Part shown: positions 9,201-18,079 of the stretch, one piece after another
Position numbering within the stretch: the stretch's first letter is position 1
How the letters are laid out: every line of letters begins with the position of its first letter
Source of the DNA: Pelagihabitans pacificus
Lineage (GTDB): Bacteria > Bacteroidota > Bacteroidia > Flavobacteriales > Flavobacteriaceae
NCBI RefSeq assembly: GCF_009371985.2
Contig: NZ_VIKU02000001.1
Coordinates: forward strand, 744,001-808,000
Direction: 5' to 3'
Length of the DNA: 64,000 bases
The notes under the pieces: generated by a model
Told to the model about the DNA's origin: nothing
The model's input: only the letters and a program-made list of their open reading frames with translations
Databases searched by the model: none
Position numbers and translations under genes: made by a program

Positions 9201-10530
9201 GACTTATGGGATAGCCGGCATTAAAGGCGACCAGATTAAACCCGTTATCCACGGTAGCGATATCCCGTATACTGTTATTCAATGCTCCGGAACCGGCAAG
9301 AATCAACGCTGGGTCAAAGTCATTCGCGCTGTTCCTTGGTAGGTTCCCGATGGTCGCATCGGTATTGAAAAAGGAAAGCCCCACCCCGTTCTGCCGCCCC
9401 ACCCGCGTTTGCTCCGGAGCTGCTTCTCCCAAGTCTTGCAAGGCGACCACATTTCTTACATTCAAGGTCTGCTGACTGCGGTTGGTGACCCACACCTCCA
9501 ATCGGGTAATCTGAATCTGGCTTTTTATATAGGGGTAGTTCTCCAAGGCCTCGTCATAGTTGTCCCTAAAATATTGTGATAGGAAAAAATGCTTGTCCTC
9601 ATCATAATCCAGGGCCGAAAGTGAAAAGTCGTTCAAGGTACCACCGCCTTGGGCCACCACGGTGTTGTTTTGGGAACGTTGTTCGGAAAATACGGCAGTG
9701 ACCGTAGTTTTTCCGAACTGTAGTTGGGTCTTTACCCCAAATAAACTCTGCGCGCCCTGAATCAATGAACTGTTCAGCGGCATATTCACATTACCAACCT
9801 CTATTTTTCGGATAATGTCGTCTTCGGTGGGGGTATAATCGAGCTTTACGATATTCTGAAAATCGAAGGTAGCCTCGGTATCATAATTGGCGGTTACCTG
9901 TAACCGTTCACCAATTTTCCCCAACATGCTCAGACTGATCCGCTGATCGAAATCGAATGAAAGATTGGTACGGTTTCTTGGGGAAAGCGCGGGATTATCG
10001 TTCTTTTGCCAGATAACGCCCAGATCCATCGCCACGGAACCCTGCGGAATAACTTCGATAGTATTGCCTCCAAAAACGGATTGAAAAAAGTTATTGTTGA
10101 CGTAGAAGTTGGGCAAAAGGTTTCTTCTTGCCTCTTCGCTACCCTCCTTCTTACCGGAATAGGCATCCGCTTTTTCCTTAAAGTAATCTTTAATTCCTTC
10201 TTTTCGAACCAGTTCCAAATACTGCTCCGGAGTCAACATTATGGGATATCCAATGTTGAAATCGCCCACTTTCTCGGAATAGATATAAGCATCGAGATTC
10301 GGGTCGTAGACATATTTGGAAACTATACTTTCCGGGTTTTCCATCACCAATTTACCCAAATCGAATCCTGTCTTTACCGAATCGACTTGTTGTAAAAGTG
10401 AATCTGTTTCTTGTTCGTCTTTGGGGGGATCGTCTTGGGCAAAGGCCTCATTCGCAACTAAAAAAAATAGCGCGAATAGAAAGAAACCCTTAAATGAAGA
10501 TTTAAGTATTGTTTTTGCCCCTGTTTTCAA
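3274..10530 (-). CDS. sprA: SprA/Sov, T9SS outer-membrane translocon and gliding protein
   Basis: A 2418-residue giant outer-membrane protein, the size expected of SprA/Sov. SprA forms the very large beta-barrel through which T9SS substrates, including gliding adhesins, cross the outer membrane. A signal peptide (about 1-32, ending NEAFAQ) is followed by acidic sequence, a long series of beta-rich segments, and aromatic-ended strands to the C-terminal GFTLRYNFGN. The region LEGKFKYKSEGS-type strands near FILKGRYKSEGSNG and FSTEVPFLTRLVNKLPN read as family-typical; assignment rests on overall recognition, length and context. It starts 5 nt after ruvA, so it is cotranscribed with it. The small T9SS sorting-domain protein at 59882 would be a potential client. 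Long opposite-strand frames here are shadows. Confidence 0.96.
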   Translation of the reverse strand: MKTGAKTILKSSFKGFFLFALFFLVANEAFAQDDPPKDEQETDSLLQQVDSVKTGFDLGKLVMENPESIVSKYVYDPNLDAYIYSEKVGDFNIGYPIMLTPEQYLELVRKEGIKDYFKEKADAYSGKKEGSEEARRNLLPNFYVNNNFFQSVFGGNTIEVIPQGSVAMDLGVIWQKNDNPALSPRNRTNLSFDFDQRISLSMLGKIGERLQVTANYDTEATFDFQNIVKLDYTPTEDDIIRKIEVGNVNMPLNSSLIQGAQSLFGVKTQLQFGKTTVTAVFSEQRSQNNTVVAQGGGTLNDFSLSALDYDEDKHFFLSQYFRDNYDEALENYPYIKSQIQITRLEVWVTNRSQQTLNVRNVVALQDLGEAAPEQTRVGRQNGVGLSFFNTDATIGNLPRNSANDFDPALILAGSGALNNSIRDIATVDNGFNLVAFNAGYPISQGTDYAILENARKLEQGRDYDFNSQLGYISLNQRLSNDEVLGVAFQYTFNGNVYQVGEFANGGLDATSVGSGVEPIINNNTLILKLLKSNITNISDPIWDLMMKNIYATGAFQLSQEDFKLNILFSDPTPRNYITPVVDGPGSGWPEGLEERILLDVFNLDRLNIYNDLQPGGDGFFDFVPGLTVDTRGGRIIFTKVEPFGEYLFETLANGNEDQYATPAAYNVNQERYVFRDMYALTKAAALQNPEQNKFILKGRYKSEGSNGIPIGAFNVPRGSVRVTAGGRQLQEGIDYVVNYQAGTVQILDPSLEASNTPINISVENNAVFGQQTRRFTGVNVEHQFNENFVLGGTLLNLNERPLTQKANFGIEPVNNTIFGLNGNFSTEVPFLTRLVNKLPNIDTDVPSNFSFRGEVAVLQPSSPKNADFEGETTSYLDDFEGAQALIDIRSSLGWVLASPPKVFADAAANNLEKGYNRARLAWYTIDPIFYTNQRPSSISDSDISDNTARRVFIDEVFPQVEVAQGQTRQQTTLDLAYYPRLKGPYNANPSFTEGSEQNWGGIMRSLSSTNFEQANVEFIQFWVMDPYADNIGTSPGKLVIDLGNITEDVLPDGRKQYENGLPVTPADTPARDTEWGQVPQTQALVYAFDVDEASRQAQDVGFDGLLDSEEAAIYGNDNPEDPANDNYEYFLQREGSILNRYLHFNNTQGNSPIEVTNDNRGNTTLPDVEDIDRDLTMNTVDSYYSYEIDIEPGTDIGDRYVTDVRDTVYAAPRIPDGSTRRSRWIQYKIPLSDFTDRVGGISDFRSISSMRMYLTGFTDDVVLRFATLDLVRGDWRTYTKSLRTASLGAELPPDETGSTLDVNAVNIQENEQRSPVPYVLPPGVRREQLNNNNTIVQQNEQSLSLVVNNLGPQDSRGVFKNLNIDLRQYENLKMFIHAEEVGIELRPSVAPLAGFLRIGTDFSENFYQIELPLEFTPWGSRSEEAIWPTANRMDIPLDDLKRIKSLRINLRSDNVPLSELRYYEIVNGEVVPVGEFDPRTPGRLRIGIKGNPSLGNIRSMMVGVKNVSDQVQAGEVWFNELRLAGLDNQGGWASVVAMDANIADFANVTATGSTSTSGFGAIDQMPNERAREDAISYDIVTNVNLGQLLPPKWGIQLPFNYGISEQLITPEFDPEFDDLRLDDLIDTAVSEEDAENIRERAEDYTKRTSLNLIGVRKNRGEEAEANFYDIENFTFNYSYNETQHRDFEIESLNDQSVVAGFVYNHNFKPVEVAPFAKNDSLFTGRYWQWLKELNLSLLPTSVSVNSDINRQFNRQTFRNVIPAGEDPENFLSLPELQQRNYLFNWQYAVNYSLTKSLRLNLTASNNRIVRNYLEDPNNPESEIDKALGLWDGFWDLGEPNRHSQQMQLNYEIPFAKIPALDFINAQYSYTSNYDWQRGGDALNLAVAEQQNPDVPRENLDIVSINNIQNSNSHNITASMTLQKFYDLIGLKKNDGKSVASQAPVRRDKAGNPAEGTGNTPKKTSGLWNTAVDIVTMVKRLNVNYNETNGTVLPGYTQNVGFIGSTRPTLGFVFGSQSDVRFEAARNGWLTSFDGFNEQFIRRTNKQLNITATAQPTPDITIDLVADRQFSNSLQENYELDFTTPEVYQSLTPNNFGNFSISTMMIGTAFGKSDEFDSETFEEFKQNRITIANRLVNDRGQVPGTLDDDGFPELYGKTSQDVLLPAFFAAYTGQDVNRVNLDIFREIPIPNWNIKYTGLMRNKWFKKKFKRFSVQHGYRAAYSINSFQTNLERQQLIKDGLPAVDPETNDLLPELILNNVVLTDQFNPLVRLDFEMQNSVSVLAEVRTDRALSLSLDNNLMTEINGKEYTLGLGYRVKDVQFVTNIGGNKTRLKGDLNLKADLSLRDNITIIRNLDIDNNQITAGQNLLSIKFTADYALSKNLNALFFYDHSFSQFAVSTAFPQTTINTGFTLRYNFGN

Positions 10531-10535
10531 ACTTT

Positions 10536-11117
10536 TTACAAATTTTTAAGCGTACGTTTTATGATGTCCTCAACGCTTAGAGTGGCATCTTGGGCTAGCA
10601 CTTTGTCAACAACCCTTTCGGCTTGTTTTCGGACAAATCCAAGTACCTCTAAAGCAGATAACGCTTCATCTTTATTTGTATTGTTTGAAGGAAGGGAAAC
10701 TTCACCTACATCGTAGATTTTTAAAATTTTGTCCTTGAGGTCCAGAATCACTCTCTGGGCGGTCTTCGCACCTATTCCCTTGATACCTTGTATGGTAGCC
10801 ACATCACTGCCCGCAATTGCATCCCGGACCTGTATGGGCGTCAATGAGGAAAGCATGGTTCTCGCGGTGCTCGATCCGATTCCGGAAACCGAAAGTAGCA
10901 GGCGGAAAATCTCCCTCTCGGACTTTTCGTAAAACCCAAATAAGGTGTGTGAGTCTTCCTTAATCTGCAAATGGGTAAAAAGTTGAATGTTTTCCGTATC
11001 ACCGATCTTGGAGTATGTATTCAAGGAAATATTCACAAAGTAGCCTACACCGGCACATTCGATTACCACATGGGTGGGGTTCTTTTCTATTAGTCTTCCT
11101 TTAAGGTGGTCGATCAT
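10536..11117 (-). CDS. ruvA: Holliday junction branch migration protein RuvA
   Basis: A 193-residue RuvA, which binds four-way DNA junctions as a tetramer and loads the RuvB motor. The N-terminal OB fold (MIDHLKGRLIEKNPTHVVIE) is followed by two helix-hairpin-helix segments (LLSVSGIGSSTARTML and IQGIKGIGAKTAQRVILDL) and a C-terminal domain that contacts RuvB (EALSALEVLGFVRKQAERVV). Length is normal. It lies between maeB (80 nt upstream) and sprA (5 nt downstream). ruvB is about 14 kb away, so the pair is split, as is usual in this phylum. Confidence 0.97.
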   Translation of the reverse strand: MIDHLKGRLIEKNPTHVVIECAGVGYFVNISLNTYSKIGDTENIQLFTHLQIKEDSHTLFGFYEKSEREIFRLLLSVSGIGSSTARTMLSSLTPIQVRDAIAGSDVATIQGIKGIGAKTAQRVILDLKDKILKIYDVGEVSLPSNNTNKDEALSALEVLGFVRKQAERVVDKVLAQDATLSVEDIIKRTLKNL

Positions 11118-11196
11118 AAACGAGGCTTCTTGGTTGGTGTTGTCTGTTTGATAGTTGGCATCCTAGGAGTAAGATGGGCTATAAACCATATATTGG

Positions 11197-13500
11197 CTAT
11201 GCTTCACTGTTTGCCATTTTTGCCTTTTTCCTTTTTTCACGTTCTTGGGCGTCGATAACGGCCACGGCGGTCATATTGACCATTTCGTCTACACTGGCAC
11301 CTAGCTGTAAAATATGCACCGATTTGCTCAGCCCCACCATAATGGGCCCTATTGAGTCGGCGCCATTAAATTCCTTTAGCAACTTATAAGTGATATTGGC
11401 CGATTCTAGATTTGGAAAAATTAGGGTATTTACTTTTTTTCTGGCCAGCTTTGAAAAAGGAAACTGGCTTTGATGTAGCTCTCGGTTCAGCGCAAAATCG
11501 ATTTGAATCTCACCATCTGCCACGAGATCGGGATTATTCTCGTGGAGAATCCGAAGTGCTTCCCGAACCTTTCGTGCATGGGGGTGGGAAGACGACCCAA
11601 AATTAGCATAGGATAACAGCGCCAACACTGGATCAAACCCAAAAGTCGATGCTACATTCGCGGTCATCTGCGCTATTTCGGCAATTTCTTCGGCATTTGG
11701 ATCGATATTGATAGAAGTATCGGCCAAGAATAAAGGCCCTCTGGAGGTATTCATGATATTCACTGTGGAAACCCGTTTCACATTTGCCGCTCTTCCAATC
11801 ACCTGAAAAATTGGTTTCACTACGGTAGGATACGCTCTGGAATAGCCCGATATCATTCCATCGGCATCTCCTTCACGAACCATCATGGCGCCGTAATAGT
11901 TGCGTTCCTTCATTCGTATTTTTGCGCTGTAAAGGGTAGTGCCACTTCGGTGACGCCTTTCCCAGAATTTGGTCGCATACCTCGTGCGGCTCTCTTTGGA
12001 AGAAGGATGCTTGGGGTCAATGATCTCGACGTCGGCATCGAACTCCAACTCGTTTTTCAGCTCGGCGATGATTTCTTGGTTACCGAGTAAGATCGGGATG
12101 GCAATACTCTCATCATATACTATTTGGGCCGCTTTCAGTACATCAATCTGATCTGCCTCCGCAAAAACGATTCGTTTGGGTTTTACTCGGGCCCTACTGT
12201 GTAATAAACGTACTAGCTTGTTGTCGCTACCGGAACGTTGCAATAGTTCTTCCCGATAGCGGTCCCAGTCCTCGATCGGAGATTTGGCAACACCGCTGTC
12301 CATTGCGGCTTTGGCCACCGCAGGGGGGATTTCGGCGATCAATCGTTGATCAAAGGGTTTGGGAATGATATAATCCGTACCAAAAGTAAGTCTGGTTTCA
12401 CCATAGGCGATATTCACTTGTTCGGGAACCGGTTCCCGGGTAAGTTCGGCCAAGGCCTTTACCGCCGCCATTTTCATTTCTTCATTTATGGTTGTTGCCC
12501 GAACGTCTAGGGCACCTCTGAATATAAAAGGGAACCCGAGCACGTTATTCACTTGGTTTGGATGGTCGGATCGGCCCGTAGCCATAATAATGTCTTTGCG
12601 TGTTTTTACCGCCAGATTGTATTTGATTTCCGGATCGGGGTTGGCCATGGCGAATACGATGGGATTCTTGGCCATACTCTTCAACATTTCAGGACTCACG
12701 ATGTCTGCAATGGAAAGGCCTATGAACACATCGGCGCCTTTCATGGCTTCCTCCAAGGTATCGATTTTTCGATCCGTTGCGAATTCAAGCTTGGAAGCGG
12801 AAAGGTTCTTCGCATCTTTACGAATAACTCCTTTGCTATCCAACATTACTATATTTTCCGCTTTGGCCCCAAATGCCTTATACAATTTGGTACAGGAAAC
12901 CGCAGCAGCACCGGCGCCACTGATAACGATTTGTACCTCTTCTATTTTTTTCTGTGCGAGTTCCAATGCATTCAATAGCGCCGCTGCCGATATAATGGCC
13001 GTACCGTGCTGATCGTCATGCATCACGGGAATGTCCAATTCTTCCTTTAGTCTCCGCTCAATCTCAAAAGCCTCGGGAGCTTTGATATCTTCCAAGTTGA
13101 TGCCCCCGAATGTGGGTGCGATTCTCTTTACGGTATCCACAAAATTATCGACATCCTTCGTATCGACCTCGATATCCATACTGTCTATATCGGCAAAAAT
13201 CTTGAACAACAGGCTCTTTCCCTCCATCACAGGCTTGGAAGCCTCCGGGCCTATATCGCCCAAACCCAATACCGCGGTACCATTGCTAATAACAGCTACC
13301 AAATTTCCCTTGGCCGTGTATCGATAAACGTTGTCTTTATTCTTTGCAATTTCCAAGCAAGGTTCGGCAACCCCCGGAGAATAGGCCAACGCGAGATCGC
13401 GTTGTGTGGCGTAGGGTTTGGTGGGTACGATCTTAATCTTACCCGGCTGTGGTTTCGCATGATAGATCAAGGCTTCACGGCGTTGCTTCCTTTTGCTCAT
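11197..13500 (-). CDS. maeB: NADP-dependent malic enzyme with phosphotransacetylase-like domain
   Basis: A 767-residue MaeB-type enzyme oxidatively decarboxylating malate to pyruvate. Three parts are visible: a malic N-terminal domain ([34 protein letters not shown]), an NAD(P)-binding domain ([21 protein letters not shown]), and from about residue 430 a phosphotransacetylase-like domain ([16 protein letters not shown] ... [15 protein letters not shown]) thought to be regulatory in the family. The chosen start is the ATG at 13500; a TTG nine bases upstream would add three residues. A possible minus-strand TAAATTTG element lies 20-27 nt upstream. With pckA at 25.9 kb the window encodes two C4-to-C3 decarboxylating enzymes. 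Confidence 0.96.
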   Translation of the reverse strand: MSKRKQRREALIYHAKPQPGKIKIVPTKPYATQRDLALAYSPGVAEPCLEIAKNKDNVYRYTAKGNLVAVISNGTAVLGLGDIGPEASKPVMEGKSLLFKIFADIDSMDIEVDTKDVDNFVDTVKRIAPTFGGINLEDIKAPEAFEIERRLKEELDIPVMHDDQHGTAIISAAALLNALELAQKKIEEVQIVISGAGAAAVSCTKLYKAFGAKAENIVMLDSKGVIRKDAKNLSASKLEFATDRKIDTLEEAMKGADVFIGLSIADIVSPEMLKSMAKNPIVFAMANPDPEIKYNLAVKTRKDIIMATGRSDHPNQVNNVLGFPFIFRGALDVRATTINEEMKMAAVKALAELTREPVPEQVNIAYGETRLTFGTDYIIPKPFDQRLIAEIPPAVAKAAMDSGVAKSPIEDWDRYREELLQRSGSDNKLVRLLHSRARVKPKRIVFAEADQIDVLKAAQIVYDESIAIPILLGNQEIIAELKNELEFDADVEIIDPKHPSSKESRTRYATKFWERRHRSGTTLYSAKIRMKERNYYGAMMVREGDADGMISGYSRAYPTVVKPIFQVIGRAANVKRVSTVNIMNTSRGPLFLADTSINIDPNAEEIAEIAQMTANVASTFGFDPVLALLSYANFGSSSHPHARKVREALRILHENNPDLVADGEIQIDFALNRELHQSQFPFSKLARKKVNTLIFPNLESANITYKLLKEFNGADSIGPIMVGLSKSVHILQLGASVDEMVNMTAVAVIDAQEREKRKKAKMANSEA

Positions 13501-13519
13501 GTAGTTCAATTTTGGTAAG

Positions 13520-13527
13520 CAAATTTA
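13520..13527 (-). promoter_or_regulatory. Possible -7 element upstream of maeB
   Basis: TAAATTTG on the minus strand matches TAnnTTTG and would place initiation about 13 nt before the maeB ATG. No clear TTTG is present at the expected -33 distance (a TTTC lies too close), so support is weak. Confidence 0.35.
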
Positions 13528-13703
13528 GGGGTATTGTTTGGAAAAAAAGAGGTTCTAGGTTCAAAGTTCGGTGACCATTGACGACTGCATACCAATTCAA
13601 TACCTTTCTTTAAAACTAATAATACATTTTAGAGCGTCGTGTAGGGATGCCAAAACAAAGAAGCCTGGCTGCCTTAAAGCCCCTCAGAAGTAACGTTGGC
13701 TTC

Positions 13704-15020
13704 CTATTCCTCCTTTGCCTTTTGAACATTCAAACGTAGTGCCAATACCGCGGCGATAAGAAAGAAGACCCCTGCGAACAACATGGCATTGACAGCATTG
13801 GCTCCCAATAGGTTTTTAAAGATGGGCCCAAAGGTCAAGGTTTCGATTCCCATTGGGATTACAATCATCATATTTAAAATACCCATGTATACTCCCCGTC
13901 GTTCCTGGGGTACGATTTTGGATACCATGGTATAGGGAATTCCCATCATGGCGGCCCAACCGATTCCAAAGAAGACCATGGGAAACAATACGTACACGGG
14001 ATCATTTATATAGGGAATCGATAGCAAAGCCAATCCGGTGGCGAACAAACTGGCCGCATATATTTTCTTTCCCCCAAATTTCAGGGTCAGGGGCACAAGC
14101 ATCAGGGCCACTACCACCGTGGCAATATTGTATGTAGTACTCATTTTCGCTGCTTGAGCCGCTGCCTGTGAGAGGTCATATCCCATCGTGGTTCTGAATA
14201 AGGGGGTTATGAATTGCCAATAAACGAACAAGGCATACCACTGAAACAAATACACGGCCGATAGTTTCCACATAAACTTTGGCATCTCCTTCACGGCACT
14301 TGAAATTTCTTTAAAAGGCATTTTAAAACGTTCCGAAAAAGGCAAAGCCTTGTGCGAATTGATTTCGGCCAGCTCTTCATCGGAAGGAGGAATTTCCGGC
14401 GTTTTTAGTACGGACCACAAAATGGTGGTCACCGACAAAACAGCCCCGATGAAAAATGAGTAATACAACCACTTGGGAATAGATCCGGCAACTTCGACCT
14501 CACCCCCACCGAACCAATCTTGAAATAAAAAAATAGATGCATTGGCCAATACGATACCCGCCCCTACGAAAAGACTCTGCATCTGATAGCCCAGACTCAA
14601 CTGCTTTTCAGGCAATTTATCCCCAACAAACGCCCGGTAAGGCTCCATCGCCATATTATTGCCTACATCCAAAATCCATAACAACCCTACCGCGAACCAC
14701 AATACGGGACTTAAAGGAAATGCGAACAAACACAGACTGCCAATGATGGCCCCGATCAAGAAAAAGGGCTTTCGCCGACCCCAGCGTGGCGACCAGGTCT
14801 TATCGGAAATCGCGCCGATGAGCGGTTGCACTATTAAGCCTGTAACCGGCCCTGCAATGTTCAAAATGGGCAACATATCCTCTGGAGCACCCAAGAATAA
14901 AAAAACCGGATTGATTGCCGTTTGCTGCAATCCGAAACTGAACTGGATTCCCAAGAATCCCACATTCATGTTGAAAATCTGCCAAAAGGTCAAGCTTGGT
15001 TTTTTGATCATTTGCGTCAT
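13704..15020 (-). CDS. MFS transporter, SLC45/sugar-cation symporter type
   Basis: A 438-residue major facilitator with about 12 membrane helices. It has the features of SLC45-like bacterial sugar transporters: [17 protein letters not shown] in helix 1, [30 protein letters not shown] (the loop 2-3 signature with RWGRRKPF), and a second-half counterpart at [19 protein letters not shown]. The family is linked to alpha-glucoside or sucrose uptake with H+ or Na+, but no sugar hydrolase or regulator lies next to it, so the substrate is unknown. The start ATG at 15020 fits a short cytoplasmic N-terminus. It is followed by 194 nt of non-coding sequence before maeB, without a clear terminator. Confidence 0.9.
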   Translation of the reverse strand: MTQMIKKPSLTFWQIFNMNVGFLGIQFSFGLQQTAINPVFLFLGAPEDMLPILNIAGPVTGLIVQPLIGAISDKTWSPRWGRRKPFFLIGAIIGSLCLFAFPLSPVLWFAVGLLWILDVGNNMAMEPYRAFVGDKLPEKQLSLGYQMQSLFVGAGIVLANASIFLFQDWFGGGEVEVAGSIPKWLYYSFFIGAVLSVTTILWSVLKTPEIPPSDEELAEINSHKALPFSERFKMPFKEISSAVKEMPKFMWKLSAVYLFQWYALFVYWQFITPLFRTTMGYDLSQAAAQAAKMSTTYNIATVVVALMLVPLTLKFGGKKIYAASLFATGLALLSIPYINDPVYVLFPMVFFGIGWAAMMGIPYTMVSKIVPQERRGVYMGILNMMIVIPMGIETLTFGPIFKNLLGANAVNAMLFAGVFFLIAAVLALRLNVQKAKEE

Positions 15021-15186
15021 AATGAAAGGTATGGTCGATTTAATCTGTCGAACAATATAAGATTTTAAATGTTTAGGTAACTTAAACTTAACAGTAAAAA
15101 CCAGCAGTGCAGTAGCGAAAACGTTGTAGTAGGGCTAAGCTGTGTTCTCGATAGAAGGCTTGGGCGCTTTTTCAATTTCTTTTCTG

Positions 15187-16104
15187 TTATTTTAGAAATC
15201 GGATGTTTCTTTTAAGGCCTGAAAACTTCGTGCGTTTGACTGCGGACTTTTTGAATATTTTTCTGAAAACGTCCTCCGTGATCTCTTCCCAATCCTTTTT
15301 ATTCATCGAGAGTAAGTCGGGGTGCGGGTTGAACAGGGGTTCGTTATGCGACTTGGAAAAACGGTTCCAGGGACAAACGTCTTGGCATACATCGCAACCA
15401 AAGACCCAATCATCAAATTTTCCCTTGAAATCGTTGGGAATTTCATTTTTCAACTCAATCGTGAAGTAGGAGATACATTTGCTTCCGTCAACCACATAGG
15501 GTGCTACGATGGCCTCGGTAGGACAGGCATCTATACAGGCCGTGCAGGTACCGCAATGGTCTGTAACGGGGGCGTCATAGTCCAGTTCCAAATCAATGAT
15601 CAGCTCTGCAATAAAATAATAGGACCCCACTTGTTGGGTAAGCAGATTACTGTGTTTCCCTATCCATCCAAGTCCGGCTTTCGCGGCCCAGGTCTTGTCC
15701 AACACCGGGGCCGAATCTACAAAAGCCCGACCGTTGACCTCTCCTATTTGTTCTGAAATGAACTCCTGAAGTTGCCTTAATTTCGATTTGATGACATGGT
15801 GATAATCCTGACCATAGGCATACTTGGAAATTTTATAGGTGTTTTCCGATTGCTTCTCCTGTGGGTAATAGTTGAGCAGTAAGGAAATCACCGATTTTGC
15901 GCCAGCCACCAATAACCTGGGATCAAGGCGTTTATCGAAATGGTTTTCCATATAGCCCATTTCCCCGTGCATGTTTTGATTGAGCCATTGTTCCAGTCGG
16001 GGTGCCTCTTCCTCCAAAAAATCTGCTTTCGAAATACCACATGACAAAAAACCGAGGCGCTTGGCTTCGGTTTTTATCATTTTGGTATACTGCGCTCGAC
16101 CCAT
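15187..16104 (-). CDS. queG: Epoxyqueuosine reductase QueG
   Basis: A 305-residue cobalamin- and Fe-S-dependent reductase for the last step of queuosine synthesis in tRNA anticodons, converting epoxyqueuosine to queuosine. The N-terminal DUF1730 region contains [24 protein letters not shown], including the conserved acid of the active site. Two [4Fe-4S] motifs follow: [12 protein letters not shown] (Cys184, 187, 190, 194) and [11 protein letters not shown] (Cys237, 240, 244). It is slightly short because it lacks the C-terminal HEAT-like repeats found in some homologues. It lies 21 nt after the upstream cytochrome gene stop, so the two may be cotranscribed, with no obvious functional tie. Confidence 0.95.
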   Translation of the reverse strand: MGRAQYTKMIKTEAKRLGFLSCGISKADFLEEEAPRLEQWLNQNMHGEMGYMENHFDKRLDPRLLVAGAKSVISLLLNYYPQEKQSENTYKISKYAYGQDYHHVIKSKLRQLQEFISEQIGEVNGRAFVDSAPVLDKTWAAKAGLGWIGKHSNLLTQQVGSYYFIAELIIDLELDYDAPVTDHCGTCTACIDACPTEAIVAPYVVDGSKCISYFTIELKNEIPNDFKGKFDDWVFGCDVCQDVCPWNRFSKSHNEPLFNPHPDLLSMNKKDWEEITEDVFRKIFKKSAVKRTKFSGLKRNIRFLK

Positions 16105-16125
16105 AGATCGAAATTACACATTTAA

Positions 16126-16716
16126 TCAGGATTTTGGTGGCGTAGACGGAGGTTGATAGCCCGGCACTACATTTTCTAGTGGTTTGATCGATTTTAAATA
16201 CGAGAAAATGGCTGCAATATCCTCGTCGGTCAAATAGGCATAATGTCTGGGCATTGGGGGCATCATAGGGCGGGAATCCTCCAGCCCCTTGTACTTGGCT
16301 TCCCGTAACGCCTTCGTAAACTGTTCCAGCGTCCAAGTACCAATCCCTGTTTCATGGGGGGTCAGATTTCCCGCATAAGAGGTCCCCCACGGACCCACGG
16401 CGGCCGTTAAATCTCCCTTGAACAAAACCCAGGGACCCATGGGTACATTTTCAGGCACGGGTGGAAGTCCCTCAGCACTATCAAACCCCATTAAATATCG
16501 CGACATGTCATTTTCAGGTCCGTGAGCGGTCATTTTCTTTGGAGTGTGGCAGTCGGCACAGCCCAAAACATCGACCATGTATTTGCCACGGTCGATCAGA
16601 TTCTCCGGCTCCATGGTGTCGTTGGCCATGGCGACGGTCTCTGTGGGTTTTTGGTCTTTACAGGCCAACAACACCAGGAACAAGGCGGTCAATAAAGCGT
16701 TTATTTTTAATCGCAT
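16126..16716 (-). CDS. Monoheme cytochrome c lipoprotein
   Basis: A 196-residue protein with a lipoprotein signal (LVLLAC, Cys19) and one heme c site CADCH (residues 53-57). The downstream PMMPPMPRHYAYLTDEDIAAIFSYLKSI supplies Met residues for the sixth ligand and the C-terminal helix of class I cytochrome c. It resembles the cytochrome c subunits that accept electrons from periplasmic dehydrogenases, but no partner dehydrogenase lies nearby. It would be anchored at a membrane facing the periplasm. It is followed by queG; the 169-nt gap upstream to the duplicated-domain lipoprotein holds no clear promoter. Specific function unknown. Confidence 0.88.
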   Translation of the reverse strand: MRLKINALLTALFLVLLACKDQKPTETVAMANDTMEPENLIDRGKYMVDVLGCADCHTPKKMTAHGPENDMSRYLMGFDSAEGLPPVPENVPMGPWVLFKGDLTAAVGPWGTSYAGNLTPHETGIGTWTLEQFTKALREAKYKGLEDSRPMMPPMPRHYAYLTDEDIAAIFSYLKSIKPLENVVPGYQPPSTPPKS

Positions 16717-16885
16717 AATTTATTGTTTTGATGGTTTACTTAAAAATAATCAAAAAGGGGCTTTTGGTAAGCAGTATTGTACAGCCTGCACTTTAAACCT
16801 TATGAAAAGCTTTCTTTCATGTATAGGCCGTCTAAAGCTAGTAGGGCCACAAAGACCGATTCATGGTACTTCAGCAGCAATATCC

Positions 16886-17899
16886 TCAATCCGCTGAAGG
16901 GTCACTGGCCGGAACCATAGAGTTCATCGGAGCGAATACCCCATCCGGATTCTCCAGAACCACCCACACGTGCAGCGTCCATGCCCCTCCCGCTACATTC
17001 GGGTTCAACTCCCATTCGTCAGCGTCTCCGATAAATCCTTCAGGAGGATTTGGCGACAATGCCTCCGGGACCGCATACTCAACCCCTACTAGCTCGAGGT
17101 TTCCCGCTTCATCGGGCACATAAAGGAGAATCTCGGGCTTTTCCAGTTCAAATACCCCATCGAGCAGATTACCATTCGTGTAGTGATACCCCATGTAGGG
17201 CACATAAGGCGACGGATTGAACTCCGACAACACGGCGTAGCCGTCCTCCTCGGCTTTGGAGAAATCCTGATAGGGCAAGGCTACCTCGGTCACCGTTTCC
17301 AGCTGTTTTTTCAAAGCTTCTTCCTGAGCTTTAATGTAAGGATCACTTGACGGCACATTCGGATTCGAGGGCGCAAATACACCATTTGGATTGTCCATAA
17401 CGACCCACACGTGCAAGGTCCACGCCCCGCCTGCCACATTCGGATTGAGTTCCCAGACATCCTCATCTCCTAAAAATCCTTCGGGGGGTGTGGCCGAAAG
17501 GGCTTCGGGAACTGCATACTCGACCCCGACCAACTCGAGGACACCCATTTCATTCGGGACATACAGCAGTATTTCTGGTTTGTCCATTTCAAATGTCGCA
17601 TCCAATAACGCTCGGTTGGTATAATGATAACCCATTTGGGGAACGTAGGGAGACGGATTGAATTCCGACAACACGGCATACCCATCCTCCTCGGCCTTTG
17701 CAAAACTTTGGTACGACAAGGCCATTAGTTCAACGGCCTCTATTTGTGTATCCAACGTTTCCGTTGGTAAACTGGGACCATCGTCATCTTTGGAGCAGGA
17801 TGCGGCCCATAGCACGAGGAGTAGCATTCCGATTAAGGTCAAGGTTGATTTCAGTAGTATGCATGATCCGCCTACTACGGCTTTAACGTTCGCTTTCAT
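16886..17899 (-). CDS. Lipoprotein with two near-identical copies of an unnamed domain
   Basis: The chosen ATG at 17899 gives 337 residues with a lipoprotein signal (LVLWAASCSKDDD); longer frames only add 37 residues ahead of a good signal peptide. The mature part is two copies of a domain of about 125 residues, offset by 147 residues. Each runs KAEEDGYAVLSEFNPSPYVP, MGYHYTN, KPEILLYVP, LELVGVEYAVPEALS, WELNPNVAGGAWTLHVWVV, NPxGVFAP. Copies differ at few positions, which implies recent duplication or active gene conversion. The conserved GYHYTN and LHVW histidines could bind a ligand or metal, which is inference. I recall uncharacterised proteins in other phyla with a similar GYHY...LHVW...NPxGxF pattern, but cannot name a family. 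It lies just downstream of the hybrid sensor gene, which may control it. Confidence 0.8.
   Translation of the reverse strand: MKANVKAVVGGSCILLKSTLTLIGMLLLVLWAASCSKDDDGPSLPTETLDTQIEAVELMALSYQSFAKAEEDGYAVLSEFNPSPYVPQMGYHYTNRALLDATFEMDKPEILLYVPNEMGVLELVGVEYAVPEALSATPPEGFLGDEDVWELNPNVAGGAWTLHVWVVMDNPNGVFAPSNPNVPSSDPYIKAQEEALKKQLETVTEVALPYQDFSKAEEDGYAVLSEFNPSPYVPYMGYHYTNGNLLDGVFELEKPEILLYVPDEAGNLELVGVEYAVPEALSPNPPEGFIGDADEWELNPNVAGGAWTLHVWVVLENPDGVFAPMNSMVPASDPSAD
16900..17716 (-). repeat. Tandem intragenic duplication, period about 441 nt
   Basis: Copy A (about 17340-17716) and copy B (about 16900-17275) of the lipoprotein domain are highly similar at DNA level as well as protein level, with long shared stretches around the EEDGYAVLSEFNPSPYVP and NPNVAGGAWTLHVWVV codons. 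Boundaries are approximate. Confidence 0.85.
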
Positions 17900-18033
17900 A
17901 ATCAAATTTTTTTTTAGTGAAACATTCAGTATAACTTCCAGGGGAATGGCATGGCTAAATTCCAAAGAAGCCACCGATTGGTTTACCACTATTATCGCAT
18001 CGACTAACACTTTTGTGTCAATCGATTTATTTA

Positions 18034-18046
18034 GTTGATTATCAAC
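18034..18046. promoter_or_regulatory. Inverted repeat upstream of the duplicated-domain lipoprotein
   Basis: GTTGAT-T-ATCAAC, a perfect 6+1+6 inverted repeat in the 180-nt gap between the sensor gene and the lipoprotein gene, about 135 nt upstream of the lipoprotein ATG. A 4-4-4 repeat ACAC-TTTT-GTGT lies next to it. It could be an operator; chance is not excluded. Confidence 0.3.
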
Positions 18047-18079
18047 GAATTAAATATTTAAAAAGTTCTAGAGGAAGTG

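Noticed and set aside
16900-17716. Assembly artefact explaining the tandem domain copies
   Set aside because: Copies differ at several positions in codons and residues, so it is not an exact duplicated read segment; still worth checking with long reads.
17900-18010. Extended N-terminus of the duplicated-domain lipoprotein
   Set aside because: It would bury the lipoprotein signal 37 residues in; the ATG at 17899 gives a regular signal.
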